A stretch of 61,501 nucleotides of DNA from Lentisphaerae bacterium GWF2_49_21 (GCA_001804805.1 MHBH01000003.1:29555-91055); one strand, 5' to 3'. Positions 25,659-35,484 are shown, counted from the stretch's first letter. Notes: generated by a model not told the origin, from the letters alone. Numbers and translations: made by a program.

Positions 25659-25747
25659 TTAAATGTACCTAATTTCTTTTCTTTTTTTCATTTGTTTCAC
25701 AATGATTTACCTGCAATTTTCTCAACCTGGATGGCAATAAAACTAAG

Positions 25748-25911
25748 GACACGCTAAAGCTGTGAACTCCAACAATAAAAAACCATTCATCCTTGTGTAT
25801 AATGAAGGCTTATATGCTGATAAATCAAGTATCAGGCAGTATTTGCTTGTAGTCAAGTCCGCAAGGTCTGTTCTTGTTTTAGATAAAAAACAGGCTGGAA
25901 GCCTGTTTTAC
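25748..25911. repeat. Cluster of short repeats (R1 half-element and AGGCT hairpin)
   Basis: GACACGCTAAAGCTGTGAAC followed by TCCAAC at 25748-25773 is one arm of R1. AAAACAGGCT-GGA-AGCCTGTTTT at about 25887-25910 is a perfect hairpin; a related unit (CACAGGCAAGATGCCTGTG) is at 40528-40546. The following sequence GAGCCTGTCGAAGTATGCCG is also repetitive in type. No gene is supported here. Confidence 0.6.
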
Positions 25912-26009
25912 ATTATTGCCGGCAAGACCTGTACTGAGCCTGTCGAAGTATGCCGGCGCTCCATATATAAATATGCTCGTGTCCTTCGTGTGCTTCGTGG
26001 TGGAAATTC

Positions 26010-27272
26010 TTATTGGAATTTTGCGCCAAGATTTTTGAAGTCGGAGATGAAATCGGGATATGTGACAGCAGCGGATTCGGCGTTCTTCACGATAGTTGTG
26101 CCTTCGGCGTTGAGTCCGGCGATAGCGAGGGCCATGGCGATCCTGTGGTCATTGTAGCTTTCGACTTCGGCGCCATGGAGTTTTGAACCTTTGATAATCA
26201 TGCCGTCCGGAAGCTCCTCGACATCCGCGCCCATCTTGCGAAGTTCGCAGGTCATGCTGGCAATGCGGTCAGTTTCCTTGATTCGCGCCTGCGGGACATT
26301 CAGAAGCTTAGTAGTTCCTTCTGCAAAACATCCGGCAACCGCGAGTGCTGGCAAAGCGTCGGGAGTTGAATTGAGATCAAGCTCAGCGCCTTTTAGCTTT
26401 CCGGTGCATTTCACGACGGTCTTATCAAAACTACGTTTGATGTCCATTCCCATCTTTTCAAGATACTTGAAGACTTCCTTGTCGCCCTGGCGGTCATTGA
26501 AGTCAAGGTTCCTGATGACGACTTCACCTCCGGTGATTGCAGCGGCAACGAGAGGAAATGTCGCTGTTGAGAAATCGGCTGGGATTGTCATTTCAAAAGG
26601 CTTGTATGCCTGACCGCCCCTGATCTTGAACTTGAGAAGATCTTCTGTGTGTTCAAACTTGATCTTCTGTTTGTTGAGCCAGTCGAGGGTGAGTTCGACA
26701 TACGGTTTCTCGTTGAGATTGAAAACAGTAAGTTCGGTATCGCCTTCGATGAGGGGAACGGCGAGAAGAATGGCTGTGACAAACTGCGAGGATTTGCCTT
26801 CAACCTTTGCTTTTCCTCCTTTGATAGGACCTTGGACCGACAACGGGCATTTCCCATCTTTGGAAGTCGTCTTTGCACCAAGCATTGCAAGAGCGGACAG
26901 GACAGGTACCATATGGCGGGTGCGCAGGGATTCATCACCGTCGAAATCAGCCCTGGTCGCGGAAATAGAGGCAAGGCCTGTGAATATCCTGAGACTGGTT
27001 CCTGAATTTCCAACATCGATGACGCCGGATTTGATCTTTGGTTTGCCGGAAACACCTTTGATCGTCCAGAGGTTTTCTTTTTTCTCTATCTTCGCTCCGA
27101 AGGCGGCGGAGGCGTTCAGGCTGGAAAGAGTATCTCCGGAAACAAGGGGGCGGTGGATTTTGGAAATGCCGTCAGCCATGGCACCGATGGCGACAGCGCG
27201 TATGGTATGGGATTTTGATCCCGGCACGGAAATTTCGCCTTTAATCTTTGATTTTTTGACTTCGAGATTCAA
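26010..27272 (-). CDS. aroA: 3-phosphoshikimate 1-carboxyvinyltransferase (EPSP synthase)
   Basis: Joins shikimate 3-phosphate with PEP in chorismate synthesis. The 420-residue protein has SVPGSKSHTIRA, the PEP-binding loop DVGNSGTSLRIF, FSTATFPLVAAAITGG and the C-terminal ESYNDHRIAMALAIAGL. The loop (GNSGTSLR rather than GNAGTAMRP) sets it apart from the classical enterobacterial type. The start codon is TTG at 27272, overlapping the TGA stop of the TM2 gene as TTGA, so translation is coupled. One TGCGAAGTTCGCA palindrome lies at 26237. Confidence 0.95.
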   Translation of the reverse strand: MNLEVKKSKIKGEISVPGSKSHTIRAVAIGAMADGISKIHRPLVSGDTLSSLNASAAFGAKIEKKENLWTIKGVSGKPKIKSGVIDVGNSGTSLRIFTGLASISATRADFDGDESLRTRHMVPVLSALAMLGAKTTSKDGKCPLSVQGPIKGGKAKVEGKSSQFVTAILLAVPLIEGDTELTVFNLNEKPYVELTLDWLNKQKIKFEHTEDLLKFKIRGGQAYKPFEMTIPADFSTATFPLVAAAITGGEVVIRNLDFNDRQGDKEVFKYLEKMGMDIKRSFDKTVVKCTGKLKGAELDLNSTPDALPALAVAGCFAEGTTKLLNVPQARIKETDRIASMTCELRKMGADVEELPDGMIIKGSKLHGAEVESYNDHRIAMALAIAGLNAEGTTIVKNAESAAVTYPDFISDFKNLGAKFQ

Positions 27273-27541
27273 AACCAGCCTTTTTTATTTTCAATATATG
27301 TCTTGTGGAATTCGTCATTGTCCTTGCAGAGGTAGATGATTCCCTCGATTATTCCGATGACAGCCACTACTCCGGAAAGCATGAAACAGCTCAGGACGCT
27401 GATCAGGAGCATTATCATTCCTTCCGTCTTGTAACCGAGATAGAACTTGTGGACTCCAAAGCATCCGAGCCATATCGCAAGAAAGCCTCCGACAAGCTTC
27501 TTTTCCATGGCCGTCATGAATTTTTTCAGTTCCGGATCCAT
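27269..27541 (-). CDS. TM2 domain membrane protein
   Basis: A 90-residue protein with two transmembrane helices forming a TM2 domain: LVGGFLAIWLGCFGVHKFYLGYKTEGMIML, a tight turn, then the second helix VVAVIGIIEGIIYLC. Function is not known for the family. ATG at 27541 is chosen because GGAGGGG lies just before it; the upstream ATG at 27553 overlaps that site. It overlaps aroA by four bases and so forms a two-gene operon with it, downstream of the terminator of guaA. Confidence 0.8.
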   Translation of the reverse strand: MDPELKKFMTAMEKKLVGGFLAIWLGCFGVHKFYLGYKTEGMIMLLISVLSCFMLSGVVAVIGIIEGIIYLCKDNDEFHKTYIENKKGWF

Positions 27542-27577
27542 TTTCCCCTCCATGTTTATAATGTTTCCCCATAGTAT

Positions 27578-27607
27578 AAAAATCCGTCCGTCCCCGGACG
27601 GATTTTT
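27578..27607. terminator. Rho-independent terminator after guaA
   Basis: AAAAATCCGTCCG (27578-27590) pairs perfectly with CGGACGGATTTTT (27595-27607) around a four-base loop. Read on the minus strand it has the A-rich upstream arm and a T-run within the stem, and it begins on the guaA stop codon. It can work in both directions and separates guaA from TM2-aroA. Confidence 0.85.
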
Positions 27608-29156
27608 ATTCCCACTCGATAGTTCCCGGCGGCTTGGACGTGAGGTCGTAGACCACACGGTTGACGCCGCGGACCTCGTTGATGATCCTGTTTGAAATCA
27701 GGCCCATGAGCTCATATGGGAGCTTTACCCAGTCGGCGGTCATTCCGTCCTGGCTGTCGACAACGCGCAGCGCCACCACATTCTCATAAGTCCTCTCGTC
27801 ACCCATGACTCCAACTGTCTTCACAGGGAGCAGGACGGCGAATGACTGCCATATCGTATAGTATAATCCGGCTTTCTTCATTTCCTCGACGACGATCGAG
27901 TCGGCTTCGCGTAGCGTATCAAGACCTTCCCGGGTGATAGGTCCGAGAATGCGGACTGCGAGTCCGGGTCCGGGGAACGGCTGGCGCATGACAATCTCGT
28001 CCGGGAGTCCGAGCTTCCTGCCGACTTCCCTGACTTCATCCTTGAAAAGCCTGCTGAGGGGTTCTACAAGCTTGAGCTTCATCTTTTCCGGAAGCCCGCC
28101 GACATTGTGGTGGCTCTTGATCATCGAGCTTGGATTACCGCCTATCGGAACGCTCTCGATTACGTCAGGATAAGTAGTTCCCTGTGCGAGGAAATCGGCA
28201 TCCTTTATTTCCGAGGCCTCCTCCTGGAAGACTTCGATGAATTCATTTCCGATAATCTTGCGTTTTTTCTCGGGGTCCTGGACGCCTTCAAGTTTCGCAA
28301 GGAATCTCTTTTCTGCGTCGGACACCCTGAGATCTATCTTGAAGTTCTTGTTGAAGACCTGGGCAACCCTTTCAACTTCGCCTTTCCTGAGGAGGCCGTT
28401 GTTGACGAAGATGCAGGTGAGCTGTTTTCCGATGGCCTTATGTATGAGTGCCGCGGCGACGGCGGAATCGACTCCTCCGCTGAGACCGAGGATGACATGC
28501 CCCTTGCCGACTTTAGTGCGGATCTCCGCGACTGACTGTTCTATGAATGACTGCATGGTCCAGTCGCCTTTGCACCTGCAGATCCTGAGGCAGAAATTCT
28601 CTATTATCTTCTTGCCTTTCGGCGTATGTACGACTTCGGGATGGAACTGTATGCCATAGAATTTGCGGGAAGGATCGCAGACCGCCGCATATTCGGTATT
28701 GTTCGTTTTTGCGATCGGTGCAAATCCCTCTGGAAGAGAGAGGACCTTGTCGCCATGGCTCATCCATACGGTAAGTTTATTCTCGAGCCCCTTGAATAGC
28801 TCGCTGTCGCCAAGGACCTGGAGTTCGGCCCTTCCGTATTCGCGGGCCGTACCCTTGTTGACCTTCCCCCCGAGGAGATGGGAAGTAATCTGCAGTCCGT
28901 AGCAGATCCCGAGGATCGGTATGCCCAGCCTGAATATCTCCGGATCGCATTTCGGTGCGTCCTTCTGGTAGACGCTTGCGGGTCCGCCGCTGAAAATAAT
29001 TCCTGAAGGCTTTTCCTTTTTTATATCGGCGGCGCTGATCCTGAACGGCACTATGCGGCTGTAGACGCTGCATTCCCTTATGCGCCGTGCGATCAGCTGG
29101 CTGTACTGGGATCCGAAATCAAGTACGATGACAGTTTCATTGTTTTCGCTGCTCAC
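27606..29156 (-). CDS. guaA: GMP synthase (glutamine-hydrolysing)
   Basis: Converts XMP to GMP using glutamine and ATP. The class I glutamine amidotransferase domain has LGICYGLQ (nucleophile Cys) and [11 protein letters not shown]; the ATP-pyrophosphatase domain has [13 protein letters not shown]; the C-terminal dimer domain ends [20 protein letters not shown] at 29156 ([18 protein letters not shown]) is chosen because AGGTAGGA precedes it and it directly follows the stop of the upstream gene; an ATG at 29189 would overlap that gene by 28 bases. The length is then 516 residues, as usual. Confidence 0.95.
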   Translation of the reverse strand: MSSENNETVIVLDFGSQYSQLIARRIRECSVYSRIVPFRISAADIKKEKPSGIIFSGGPASVYQKDAPKCDPEIFRLGIPILGICYGLQITSHLLGGKVNKGTAREYGRAELQVLGDSELFKGLENKLTVWMSHGDKVLSLPEGFAPIAKTNNTEYAAVCDPSRKFYGIQFHPEVVHTPKGKKIIENFCLRICRCKGDWTMQSFIEQSVAEIRTKVGKGHVILGLSGGVDSAVAAALIHKAIGKQLTCIFVNNGLLRKGEVERVAQVFNKNFKIDLRVSDAEKRFLAKLEGVQDPEKKRKIIGNEFIEVFQEEASEIKDADFLAQGTTYPDVIESVPIGGNPSSMIKSHHNVGGLPEKMKLKLVEPLSRLFKDEVREVGRKLGLPDEIVMRQPFPGPGLAVRILGPITREGLDTLREADSIVVEEMKKAGLYYTIWQSFAVLLPVKTVGVMGDERTYENVVALRVVDSQDGMTADWVKLPYELMGLISNRIINEVRGVNRVVYDLTSKPPGTIEWE

Positions 29157-29161
29157 TTTTC

Positions 29162-29401
29162 CTACCTTTTCTTTCTTTTTACTGAACATATCTCATTGCA
29201 TCTCGGGCATCTTGACACAGATTCATTCGGCTTCACCAAAAACGCGTAATGGCAGTCGTCGCAGATGCACAGCGAACCTTCTGAGAGGGCCCAGTCATAC
29301 ACCTTCCTCCTCCAGAGCTCCCTGCACCACAGGATGGCGATAAAGATGATCCAGAGGAACAGATATATCATGAAACCGCCTGTATAGCTCAGAGGAATCA
29401 T
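29162..29401 (-). CDS. Small membrane protein with zinc-ribbon-like cysteines
   Basis: A 79-residue protein: one N-terminal transmembrane helix ([17 protein letters not shown]), a basic stretch ([11 protein letters not shown]), then a cytoplasmic-type domain with [10 protein letters not shown] and RCPRCNEIC, i.e. two CxxC pairs that could bind zinc, and a basic tail. I do not recognise the family. ATG at 29401 overlaps the tonB stop as ATGA and has AAGGA upstream, so it is the last gene of the TPR-exbB-exbD-tonB operon, with guaA following five bases after its stop. Confidence 0.65.
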   Translation of the reverse strand: MIPLSYTGGFMIYLFLWIIFIAILWCRELWRRKVYDWALSEGSLCICDDCHYAFLVKPNESVSRCPRCNEICSVKRKKR

Positions 29402-30177
29402 TTCGGCTGTCCTTTCCGCCATTCTATTTCAATGTAGCACGGCTCGTCGGTCTTTCTATAATCATCCGGAAGAAGGGAGCTTTTTGCGATGAACGCCTCT
29501 CTTGCCGCCGCGTCGAGCTCCTGGTTTCCGCAGGATGTAATAATCCTCGCTCTGGGGAAGAAATCCTTGCCGTAGAACGAAACCTTGAGAACTGTCTTCT
29601 TGTCAGGAGGCAGGCTCCCGGCCTTTTTACGCATGTCTTCTGTCTTCGAGAAGAACTGCGGCAGATATTTTCCATCGCCGTCCCTCCAGAGCGGATATTC
29701 CACGGGAGCCTTCTTCTGGATGGAGACTGCGAGGGGAGGAACAGCTGCGGGCCTGTAGTCCCAGGATCTCGCGAGTTCCGCGGCAAGAGGCTCCTTCTCC
29801 ACCTTGATCTCCTCAAACGTTTTCATTTTAGGATTTGCCGTCTCCGCCGACACATAATATGCAATATCAGGCTCGGGGGTACGGAGTCCCGAGACAGCAT
29901 AGACCGTACTGAATCCATGGGCCTGGCTTGGTTTTGAAATCAGAGTGGGATCTCCATATTCGATCCAGCGCATGAAATTTCTCCTGCCCAGGGAGTCGGG
30001 CATGGCATCGAGGGGGAGGAAGACTACCTTCTTGAGTTCGGCCACCGGCTTTGAACCGGAAATTTCCTTGGATGAAAAACTGCAGAATATCAGCAGATGT
30101 GCAGCAACAGCCAGTATGGCCGCAAGCACATAATCCCTGATGATCAGTCTCTTCTTTCTTTCATTCAGTGCCGGCAT
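29398..30177 (-). CDS. TonB-like energy transducer
   Basis: A 259-residue periplasm-spanning protein. One N-terminal transmembrane helix follows a basic cytoplasmic start (NERKKRLIIRDYVLAAILAVAAHLLIF). The C-terminal 80 residues match the TonB box fold (LKVSFYGKDFFPRARIITSCGNQELDAAAREAFI). The middle is not the usual Pro-Glu/Pro-Lys spacer, and the TonB domain is divergent. The gene order with exbB and exbD, with overlaps of 1 to 17 bases, supports the role. The outer-membrane receptor partner is not in the window. Confidence 0.75.
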   Translation of the reverse strand: MPALNERKKRLIIRDYVLAAILAVAAHLLIFCSFSSKEISGSKPVAELKKVVFLPLDAMPDSLGRRNFMRWIEYGDPTLISKPSQAHGFSTVYAVSGLRTPEPDIAYYVSAETANPKMKTFEEIKVEKEPLAAELARSWDYRPAAVPPLAVSIQKKAPVEYPLWRDGDGKYLPQFFSKTEDMRKKAGSLPPDKKTVLKVSFYGKDFFPRARIITSCGNQELDAAAREAFIAKSSLLPDDYRKTDEPCYIEIEWRKGQPK

Positions 30178-30607
30178 CTTCTGTCATCTGCTCCTTTTTG
30201 CTATCCGGCGACATGGTCGCCGCATAAACATTGAGATTCAACGACCTGGCAAGGGACATCAGTTTGACGATCTCCCCGTAGGCGGTGTCCTTGTCGGCCA
30301 CGATGATAACAGTCCTGGCCTTGCTTTTCGAAACGAAATACGCGAGCTTCTGCTTCAGTATCGTCCAGTCCTTCAGCTGCTCGTCGTTGAAGAAGATCTT
30401 GTTGTTCCTGTCGACCGAGATGATCAGTTTTTCAGCTCCAGTCTCATTCTCCCCTTCAGTCTCCGGCAGATTGATCTTTATGCCCGAAATCTGGACGAAG
30501 GAGCTTGAGAGCATGAAGAAAAGGAGAAGTATGAAGACGACGTTTATGACGGGAGTCATGTCCGGCATCCCCTTGAACACCTTCAGCCTTGTCTTGAACC
30601 TTGCCAT
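30161..30607 (-). CDS. exbD: ExbD/TolR-type proton channel subunit
   Basis: A 148-residue inner-membrane protein. The single helix begins with the conserved aspartate: GMPDMTPVINVVFILLLFFMLSS. The periplasmic domain carries KINLPETEG and VIIVADKDTAYGEIVKLM. ATG at 30607 lies after GGAGGAG and overlaps the exbB stop as TGATG; longer readings upstream are out of the family. It forms the proton-conducting complex with ExbB and drives the TonB-like protein encoded next. Confidence 0.9.
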   Translation of the reverse strand: MARFKTRLKVFKGMPDMTPVINVVFILLLFFMLSSSFVQISGIKINLPETEGENETGAEKLIISVDRNNKIFFNDEQLKDWTILKQKLAYFVSKSKARTVIIVADKDTAYGEIVKLMSLARSLNLNVYAATMSPDSKKEQMTEDAGTE

Positions 30608-31269
30608 CACTCCTCCGACTTGAGGTTTTCCGTGCTGCTGTTGCCGGACGGCCTGCTGTGCTTGAAGAAATACACGATTTCGGATGCGGCCTTCTCCATG
30701 TCGAGGGTGATCGCCTCGATGCGCGAGACCAGATAATTGTAGGCGATATAGCACGGGATGGCGACGCACAGTCCGCCACCAGTCGTGTAGAGCGCCTTGC
30801 TGATTCCGGAGGCGAGGTTCTTCGAATTGACAAATGCGCCGATCTCCTTGATCTGGTTGAAGACCTCGATCATTCCGAATACGGTGCCGAGAAGGCCCAG
30901 CAGCGGGGCGATATATGCGATTGTCGCGAGGATGTTCATCCTGGCTTCAAGCCTCGGGATTTCGTCGAGCGCGGCATCCTCTATGGATCTTGCGACATCC
31001 TCCTCCCCCTGTTCATAGCTGAGGATGGCCGAGCGCAGGACATGCGCCGCAGGCCCGGGAGTGTCGTCGCAGAGGCTGACCGCCTCGACGATGTTGCCCC
31101 TTTTCAGCACGTTTATAAGTCCTCTCACGAGATCCCCGACGTTCACCTGCACCCTGTGCAGGTAGAAAAGCTTCTCGAGAAAGATAAAGGTCGCAATCAC
31201 GCTGCATGCGAGTATCAACCACATGACCGGACCGCCGTCCACGAGGATTTCCTTGAAAAGTAGAATCAT
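30607..31269 (-). CDS. exbB: ExbB/TolQ/MotA-type proton channel subunit
   Basis: A 220-residue inner-membrane protein with three helices: an N-terminal helix (VMWLILACSVIATFIFLEKLF), a large cytoplasmic loop, and the paired helices starting IAYIAPLLGLLGTVFGMIEVF and ALYTTGGGLCVAIPCYIAYNYL, which are the MotA/TolQ/ExbB signature. It is five bases downstream of the TPR gene and overlaps exbD by one base. It harnesses proton motive force together with ExbD. Confidence 0.9.
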   Translation of the reverse strand: MILLFKEILVDGGPVMWLILACSVIATFIFLEKLFYLHRVQVNVGDLVRGLINVLKRGNIVEAVSLCDDTPGPAAHVLRSAILSYEQGEEDVARSIEDAALDEIPRLEARMNILATIAYIAPLLGLLGTVFGMIEVFNQIKEIGAFVNSKNLASGISKALYTTGGGLCVAIPCYIAYNYLVSRIEAITLDMEKAASEIVYFFKHSRPSGNSSTENLKSEE

Positions 31270-31273
31270 GAAT

Positions 31274-33832
31274 TTACTCCTTGAGTTTGAATTTTTCGCG
31301 AATTTCGCGGATCATCTTGGTGAAATCGTCCTTCGGCTCCATGTTGAGGGCGACAAGCTTCCTGTAGATGCTGACGGCCGCCTCCGCGGCTTCGGGCGTC
31401 TCCTTCTCGAGATAAAGCCTTGCGGCGGCCTGGGCGGCCTTGATGAGCCAGACAGGATCCCTTATCTCCCCCTTGTCCTTGTCGGCCTGATAACCATATA
31501 TGATTTCACGGTATCTTGCAAGCGCGCTGCCCTTGTCGCCTATCGTCTCATCGCATTTGGCAAGCTTATATACCGCCTGATCCCTGAAATTCAAAGATAT
31601 GTTCGTCCTTGCAATGATTTTCCTGAAATAATCGGTTGCCGTCATGATGTTGGAGTTGTCCGGTGTCTTCCAGGCGATGGAGAAATAGCAGTCTCCGAGA
31701 CGCCCCCAGCAGGCTGTCTCGAGATTCGAACCCGGCCTTCGTTCGGCGGCCTTGGTATAGAAAGGAATCGCCTTTTCAAATTCATTGGCCTCGGAAAGGA
31801 TATCCCCCCTGAGCATGAATCCCTCGGAGACGATGCTCTCGTTGGGGAATTTTTCCGAAAGCTCGTCGAGATACTTTACGGCCTTGTCATTTTTCCCGGC
31901 CTTGGAACAGATATACGCGGATTCATAGATCGCCTCGGAGGCGACGGACGGTTTCGCGGCATATTTGGCCGCAAGCTCCTGTAGCACCGCCTCCGCCTTG
32001 TCGAACTTCCCTCCGTCCCTGAGGAAATCCGCCTGCCAGAAAAGTCCTTTCACCGTGAAGAGCGAATCAGAATAATTTTTCCTGAGGAGCTCAAGATCCT
32101 TCCCGGCCGCCTCCTCGCCGCCAGAGAGGAAATGGGCGTAGAGCCTCTTGTAGAGCGCGTTCGGCGCAATCTCATCCTTCGGATAGGTCTCGAGGATCTT
32201 CGAGTAGTTCTCCTCGGCCATCTTGTAGTTTCCGCTGTCAAATCCGATGTTCCCCATTTCGAACCATGCCCTTGGGGCGTCCGTGTTCTCCGGAAATCTT
32301 TTTGCGAAATCCGCAAATACCCCGGCCGCATCATCAAACTTCCTGAGCTTCAGAAGCGTCATGCCATAGAGGAAATAGGCGCTCTGGTAGCTTGCGCCCC
32401 TGTCGAACTCCTTCATGTACGAACCGAGAAGCACGAAGGCCTTCTGGTAATCCTTCATTTCAAAGACCGCATTCACCTGCTTCAGCAGGGCGGGCTCCCT
32501 GGACATCGGATCTTCGCCCGCTATCTTCTCGAACGCGGCTGCACCCTCGGAATATTTCTTCTCCAGGCACAATATGTCGGCAAGCTGTATCCTGGCTTCG
32601 AATTTCCTGGCCCTGTCCTGGGCGTTCTCAACAATGTAGTTGAATTTCTCACGGGCCTCGTTGTACAGCTTTTCGGCGATGAAGACCTGTCCGGCCTCCC
32701 TGGCGGCCGACAATTTCATCGCATTGTCGATTTTAGGACTGTTCAACATCTCCTTGTAGATGTTCACGGCCTCCTGGTATTTCTTCAGCGCCATCAACAT
32801 CCTCGCCAGCTGGAGCATTATCCTTCCGCTGCTTGAGGAGTTCGGATAATTCTTCAGGAACCTCTGGCAGGTCCCGATGGCTCCTTCGTTGTTTCCGGAA
32901 AGAGCCTGCGAATTTATCATCTGCAGGAGCATCTTCTCCTTGTCAATTTCACTCTCCGCGAAAAACTCGGCGTCCTTCTGGTAGACAAGGGCTGACTGCA
33001 GGTTCTTCTTGTCCAGATACGCGTTCGCAAGGTTGAAGCTGGCGAGGAACCAGAGGGAATCCGGCCCCTGTGCCTGGCTCCTGATCTTCTTGTACATCTC
33101 GTCGGCCTCCGCAAGCTTGCCCTCCTTTACGAGGAGGAATACTGTCAGGAGGACATCCGTCACGTTCTTTGAATCGCCTGCGTTCAGCATTGAACGGGCT
33201 TTTTCAATGTCACCCTTGTAGATGGCGACAAGTATCCTCTGTTTCCTGGCGTAGTCCGCCCATCTTGTGCCTTTGCCGACAGCTTCGAGCTTGAGATATG
33301 TTTTTTCCGCCTCGTCCCAGTTCAGCTTGATCACCCATACGGCGGCAAGGCCTGAAAGCGATTCCGCATAGATGTCGGAAATATCAGGAGCTGTCTTGAG
33401 GATGCGGTTGTAGGCGTCGATCGCCAGGTCGAGCTCCCCTTCGAGCACGAGAATGTTGGCGTTCCAGTAGTCGGCCCTCTGGGCGAACTCCTTGCCGGCT
33501 GCGATCTCATCTGCGAACTTCGCGGAGAACTCCTGGAATTCGGTGCGTGCGTTTTTGGCGTCCCTGTTTCCCACATGTGCTGAAAAAAGACAGCAGTAGG
33601 AATCCTTCAGGGCGGCCTGGTCATCGGCCGCTTCGTTCTTATACTGGGTGTAGAACTTCACGGCAAGGGAGTAGTATCCGTCGCTGAAGGCCTTGTCTCC
33701 GATCTGCCTCGACCTGTAATATTTCCCGTTCGCATCCTGGGCGGAGACAGAAAGCACGCAGAAAAGAACGGCCGCTGCAAGGGCGAAGCAGTTTTTCAAT
33801 CTTCTGTTATTCAGAATGATATCCATAGTCAT
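31274..33832 (-). CDS. Large periplasmic TPR-repeat protein linked to ExbB-ExbD-TonB
   Basis: A protein of about 852 residues with a signal peptide (RLKNCFALAAAVLFCVLSVSAQD) and then tetratricopeptide repeats along almost its whole length, for example SDGYYSLAVKFYTQY, YNEAREKFNYIVEN, KMAEENYSKILETYPKD and EFEKAIPFYTKAAERRPGS. It should be a periplasmic scaffold. The start at 33832 (MTMDIILNN) puts the signal peptide at the N terminus; upstream in-frame residues come from the repeat at 33838. It is the first gene of a tight operon with exbB, exbD, tonB-like and the zinc-ribbon membrane protein genes, so it probably works with that energised envelope system. Confidence 0.85.
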   Translation of the reverse strand: MTMDIILNNRRLKNCFALAAAVLFCVLSVSAQDANGKYYRSRQIGDKAFSDGYYSLAVKFYTQYKNEAADDQAALKDSYCCLFSAHVGNRDAKNARTEFQEFSAKFADEIAAGKEFAQRADYWNANILVLEGELDLAIDAYNRILKTAPDISDIYAESLSGLAAVWVIKLNWDEAEKTYLKLEAVGKGTRWADYARKQRILVAIYKGDIEKARSMLNAGDSKNVTDVLLTVFLLVKEGKLAEADEMYKKIRSQAQGPDSLWFLASFNLANAYLDKKNLQSALVYQKDAEFFAESEIDKEKMLLQMINSQALSGNNEGAIGTCQRFLKNYPNSSSSGRIMLQLARMLMALKKYQEAVNIYKEMLNSPKIDNAMKLSAAREAGQVFIAEKLYNEAREKFNYIVENAQDRARKFEARIQLADILCLEKKYSEGAAAFEKIAGEDPMSREPALLKQVNAVFEMKDYQKAFVLLGSYMKEFDRGASYQSAYFLYGMTLLKLRKFDDAAGVFADFAKRFPENTDAPRAWFEMGNIGFDSGNYKMAEENYSKILETYPKDEIAPNALYKRLYAHFLSGGEEAAGKDLELLRKNYSDSLFTVKGLFWQADFLRDGGKFDKAEAVLQELAAKYAAKPSVASEAIYESAYICSKAGKNDKAVKYLDELSEKFPNESIVSEGFMLRGDILSEANEFEKAIPFYTKAAERRPGSNLETACWGRLGDCYFSIAWKTPDNSNIMTATDYFRKIIARTNISLNFRDQAVYKLAKCDETIGDKGSALARYREIIYGYQADKDKGEIRDPVWLIKAAQAAARLYLEKETPEAAEAAVSIYRKLVALNMEPKDDFTKMIREIREKFKLKE

Positions 33833-33837
33833 CCCAG

Positions 33838-34074
33838 AGGATGACGGATGATTGGATTGATGGATGATTGGATGATTGGGTTTGAATTCAATTGAACACC
33901 AAAAACACATGAAGGAATGAAAATATTTAATAGGAAATCCTAAAATTATTCCAATTGTTTTTATTATGATTATTTCCTTCATACGCAACCATCCAGCCTG
34001 TCACGCCGTATTCTGCAAAGACGTTCATTCCGTCATCAATCCCCAAATCAACCAATCATCAAATCACCCAATGA
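33838..34074. repeat. ATGATTGG-type short repeats between TPR gene and recA
   Basis: The gap holds tandem units ATGATTGGATTGATGGATGA at 33838-33880 and the inverted sense (AACCAATCATCAAATCACCC) at 34032-34074. These are simple interspersed repeats; the centre is A/T-rich and non-coding. A promoter for the TPR operon should lie here but none is clear. Confidence 0.5.
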
Positions 34075-34083
34075 ACCGTAATC

Positions 34084-35178
34084 CTACTCGTCCTTCTTGT
34101 CTCCGGTGACGATCTTGGCCCCGGATTTCACATTCTCGTAGATCTTCTCGAGGATCTTCTTCTGGATGTCGGGGTTCTCCTGGAGGTAGGCCTTCGTGGC
34201 ATCCCTGCCCTGACCGAGCTGTTCGCTACCGAACGAGAACCATGAACCTTTCTTTTCGATCACCTTGAAGTCGACGGCGACATCGACGATCGAGCCGGCA
34301 CGCGATATGCCTTCGTTGAAGTTGATGTCGAATTCGGCGATCTTGAACGGCGGTGCGCACTTGTTCTTCACGACCTTGACCCTCGTCCTGTTCCCGGTGA
34401 CTCCGCCCAGGGCGTCCTTTATGGCGGTCACCCTGCGGATGTCCATGCGGATCGAGCTGTAGAATTTCATTGCGTTTCCGCCGGGGGTTGTCTCGGGGTT
34501 TCCGAACATCACGCCGATCTTCTCGCGGATCTGGTTCGTGAATATGCAGCAGGTCCTGCTGCGGCTGATCGCGCCGGTGAGCTTCCTGAGGGCCTGCGAC
34601 ATCAGACGCGCCTGGAGCCCCATGAACGAATCGCCCATCTGCCCTTCAAGTTCGGCCTTCGGCACGAGCGCAGCGACCGAGTCGATCACTATTACGTCGA
34701 CAGCGTTGCTTTTCACGAGAGTTTCAGTTATGCTCAGGGCGTCTTCACCGCAGTCCGGCTGGGAGATGAGCAGTGTGTCGAGATTGACGCCGATCATCTT
34801 CGCGTACTGCGGATCAAAGGCGTGTTCCGCATCGATCAATGCACCTACGCCGCCACCGCGCTGTGCGTTTGCGATAATGTGGAGACAGAGCGTGGTCTTT
34901 CCGGAAGATTCCGGTCCATATATTTCAACAACCCTTCCTCTTGGAACTCCGCCGATGCCGAGGGCTATGTCGAGAGCGAGCGCTCCAGTGCTTATGATCG
35001 GGACGTCGACGTGCATGTGCGTATCGCCGAGCCTCATTATCGAGCCTTTGCCGTATTCCTTCTCTATCTGGCTGAGGGCTATCGAAAGGTTCTTGTCCCT
35101 GACGCCCTTATCGCCCTTTTCGGGCTTCTCCGTTTTTTCGGCTTTATCGGCTTTTTCCGATTTCTCGCTGTCCGCCAT
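34084..35178 (-). CDS. recA: Recombinase RecA
   Basis: The DNA strand-exchange and SOS co-protease, 364 residues. Walker A is [13 protein letters not shown], Walker B region [17 protein letters not shown], loop 1 [22 protein letters not shown], and loop 2 [23 protein letters not shown]. The first 25 residues are an added Lys/Glu/Asp-rich stretch (repeats of EKxEKxDK) before the normal start [26 protein letters not shown] lies seven bases before the ATG. I could not identify an SOS box upstream. Confidence 0.98.
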   Translation of the reverse strand: MADSEKSEKADKAEKTEKPEKGDKGVRDKNLSIALSQIEKEYGKGSIMRLGDTHMHVDVPIISTGALALDIALGIGGVPRGRVVEIYGPESSGKTTLCLHIIANAQRGGGVGALIDAEHAFDPQYAKMIGVNLDTLLISQPDCGEDALSITETLVKSNAVDVIVIDSVAALVPKAELEGQMGDSFMGLQARLMSQALRKLTGAISRSRTCCIFTNQIREKIGVMFGNPETTPGGNAMKFYSSIRMDIRRVTAIKDALGGVTGNRTRVKVVKNKCAPPFKIAEFDINFNEGISRAGSIVDVAVDFKVIEKKGSWFSFGSEQLGQGRDATKAYLQENPDIQKKILEKIYENVKSGAKIVTGDKKDE

Positions 35179-35413
35179 TTTAAATCCTCCGTATGTAATT
35201 TATTAAGTTTTACTTGGGAAAAAAGGAATAGACAAATATACCCGATGAGGGTGTTCTTCAAGCGCAGGGGGAATATTTCAAGGAAATTTAAGCGCTGCAA
35301 CGGGAAACACTGTCTTTGAAACAGAAGCTAAGCTGCCACTGCCTTGCTACCAATCGGGAACTTCTCGAAATAGATTGAGGCAATTTCAAAATTGCCCTGA
35401 GCCGATTCAAAAC

Positions 35414-35484
35414 TAACGGAGGGCGGACTTTCCAGTCCGCCGTTTGAGTTAGATTTCCGCGGGTAAGAAAACCCGCGCTCCTTT
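35414..35484. repeat. Interspersed repeat family R6, copy 1
   Basis: AACGGAGGGCGGACTTTCCA-GTCCGCC and CGCGGGTAAGAAAACCCGCG-CTCC form two hairpins. The inverse-orientation copy is at 45014-45071. The 530-base gap 35179-35709 holds this repeat and A/T-rich DNA with no supported gene. Confidence 0.65.

Noticed and set aside
25762-26157. 131-codon plus-strand frame with CTEPVEVCR and RVLRVLRGG segments
   Set aside because: These words come from known-type interspersed DNA repeats (GAGCCTGTCGAAGTAT and CTTCGTGTGCTTCGTGG), and the 3' half is antisense to aroA. No ribosome site or family match.
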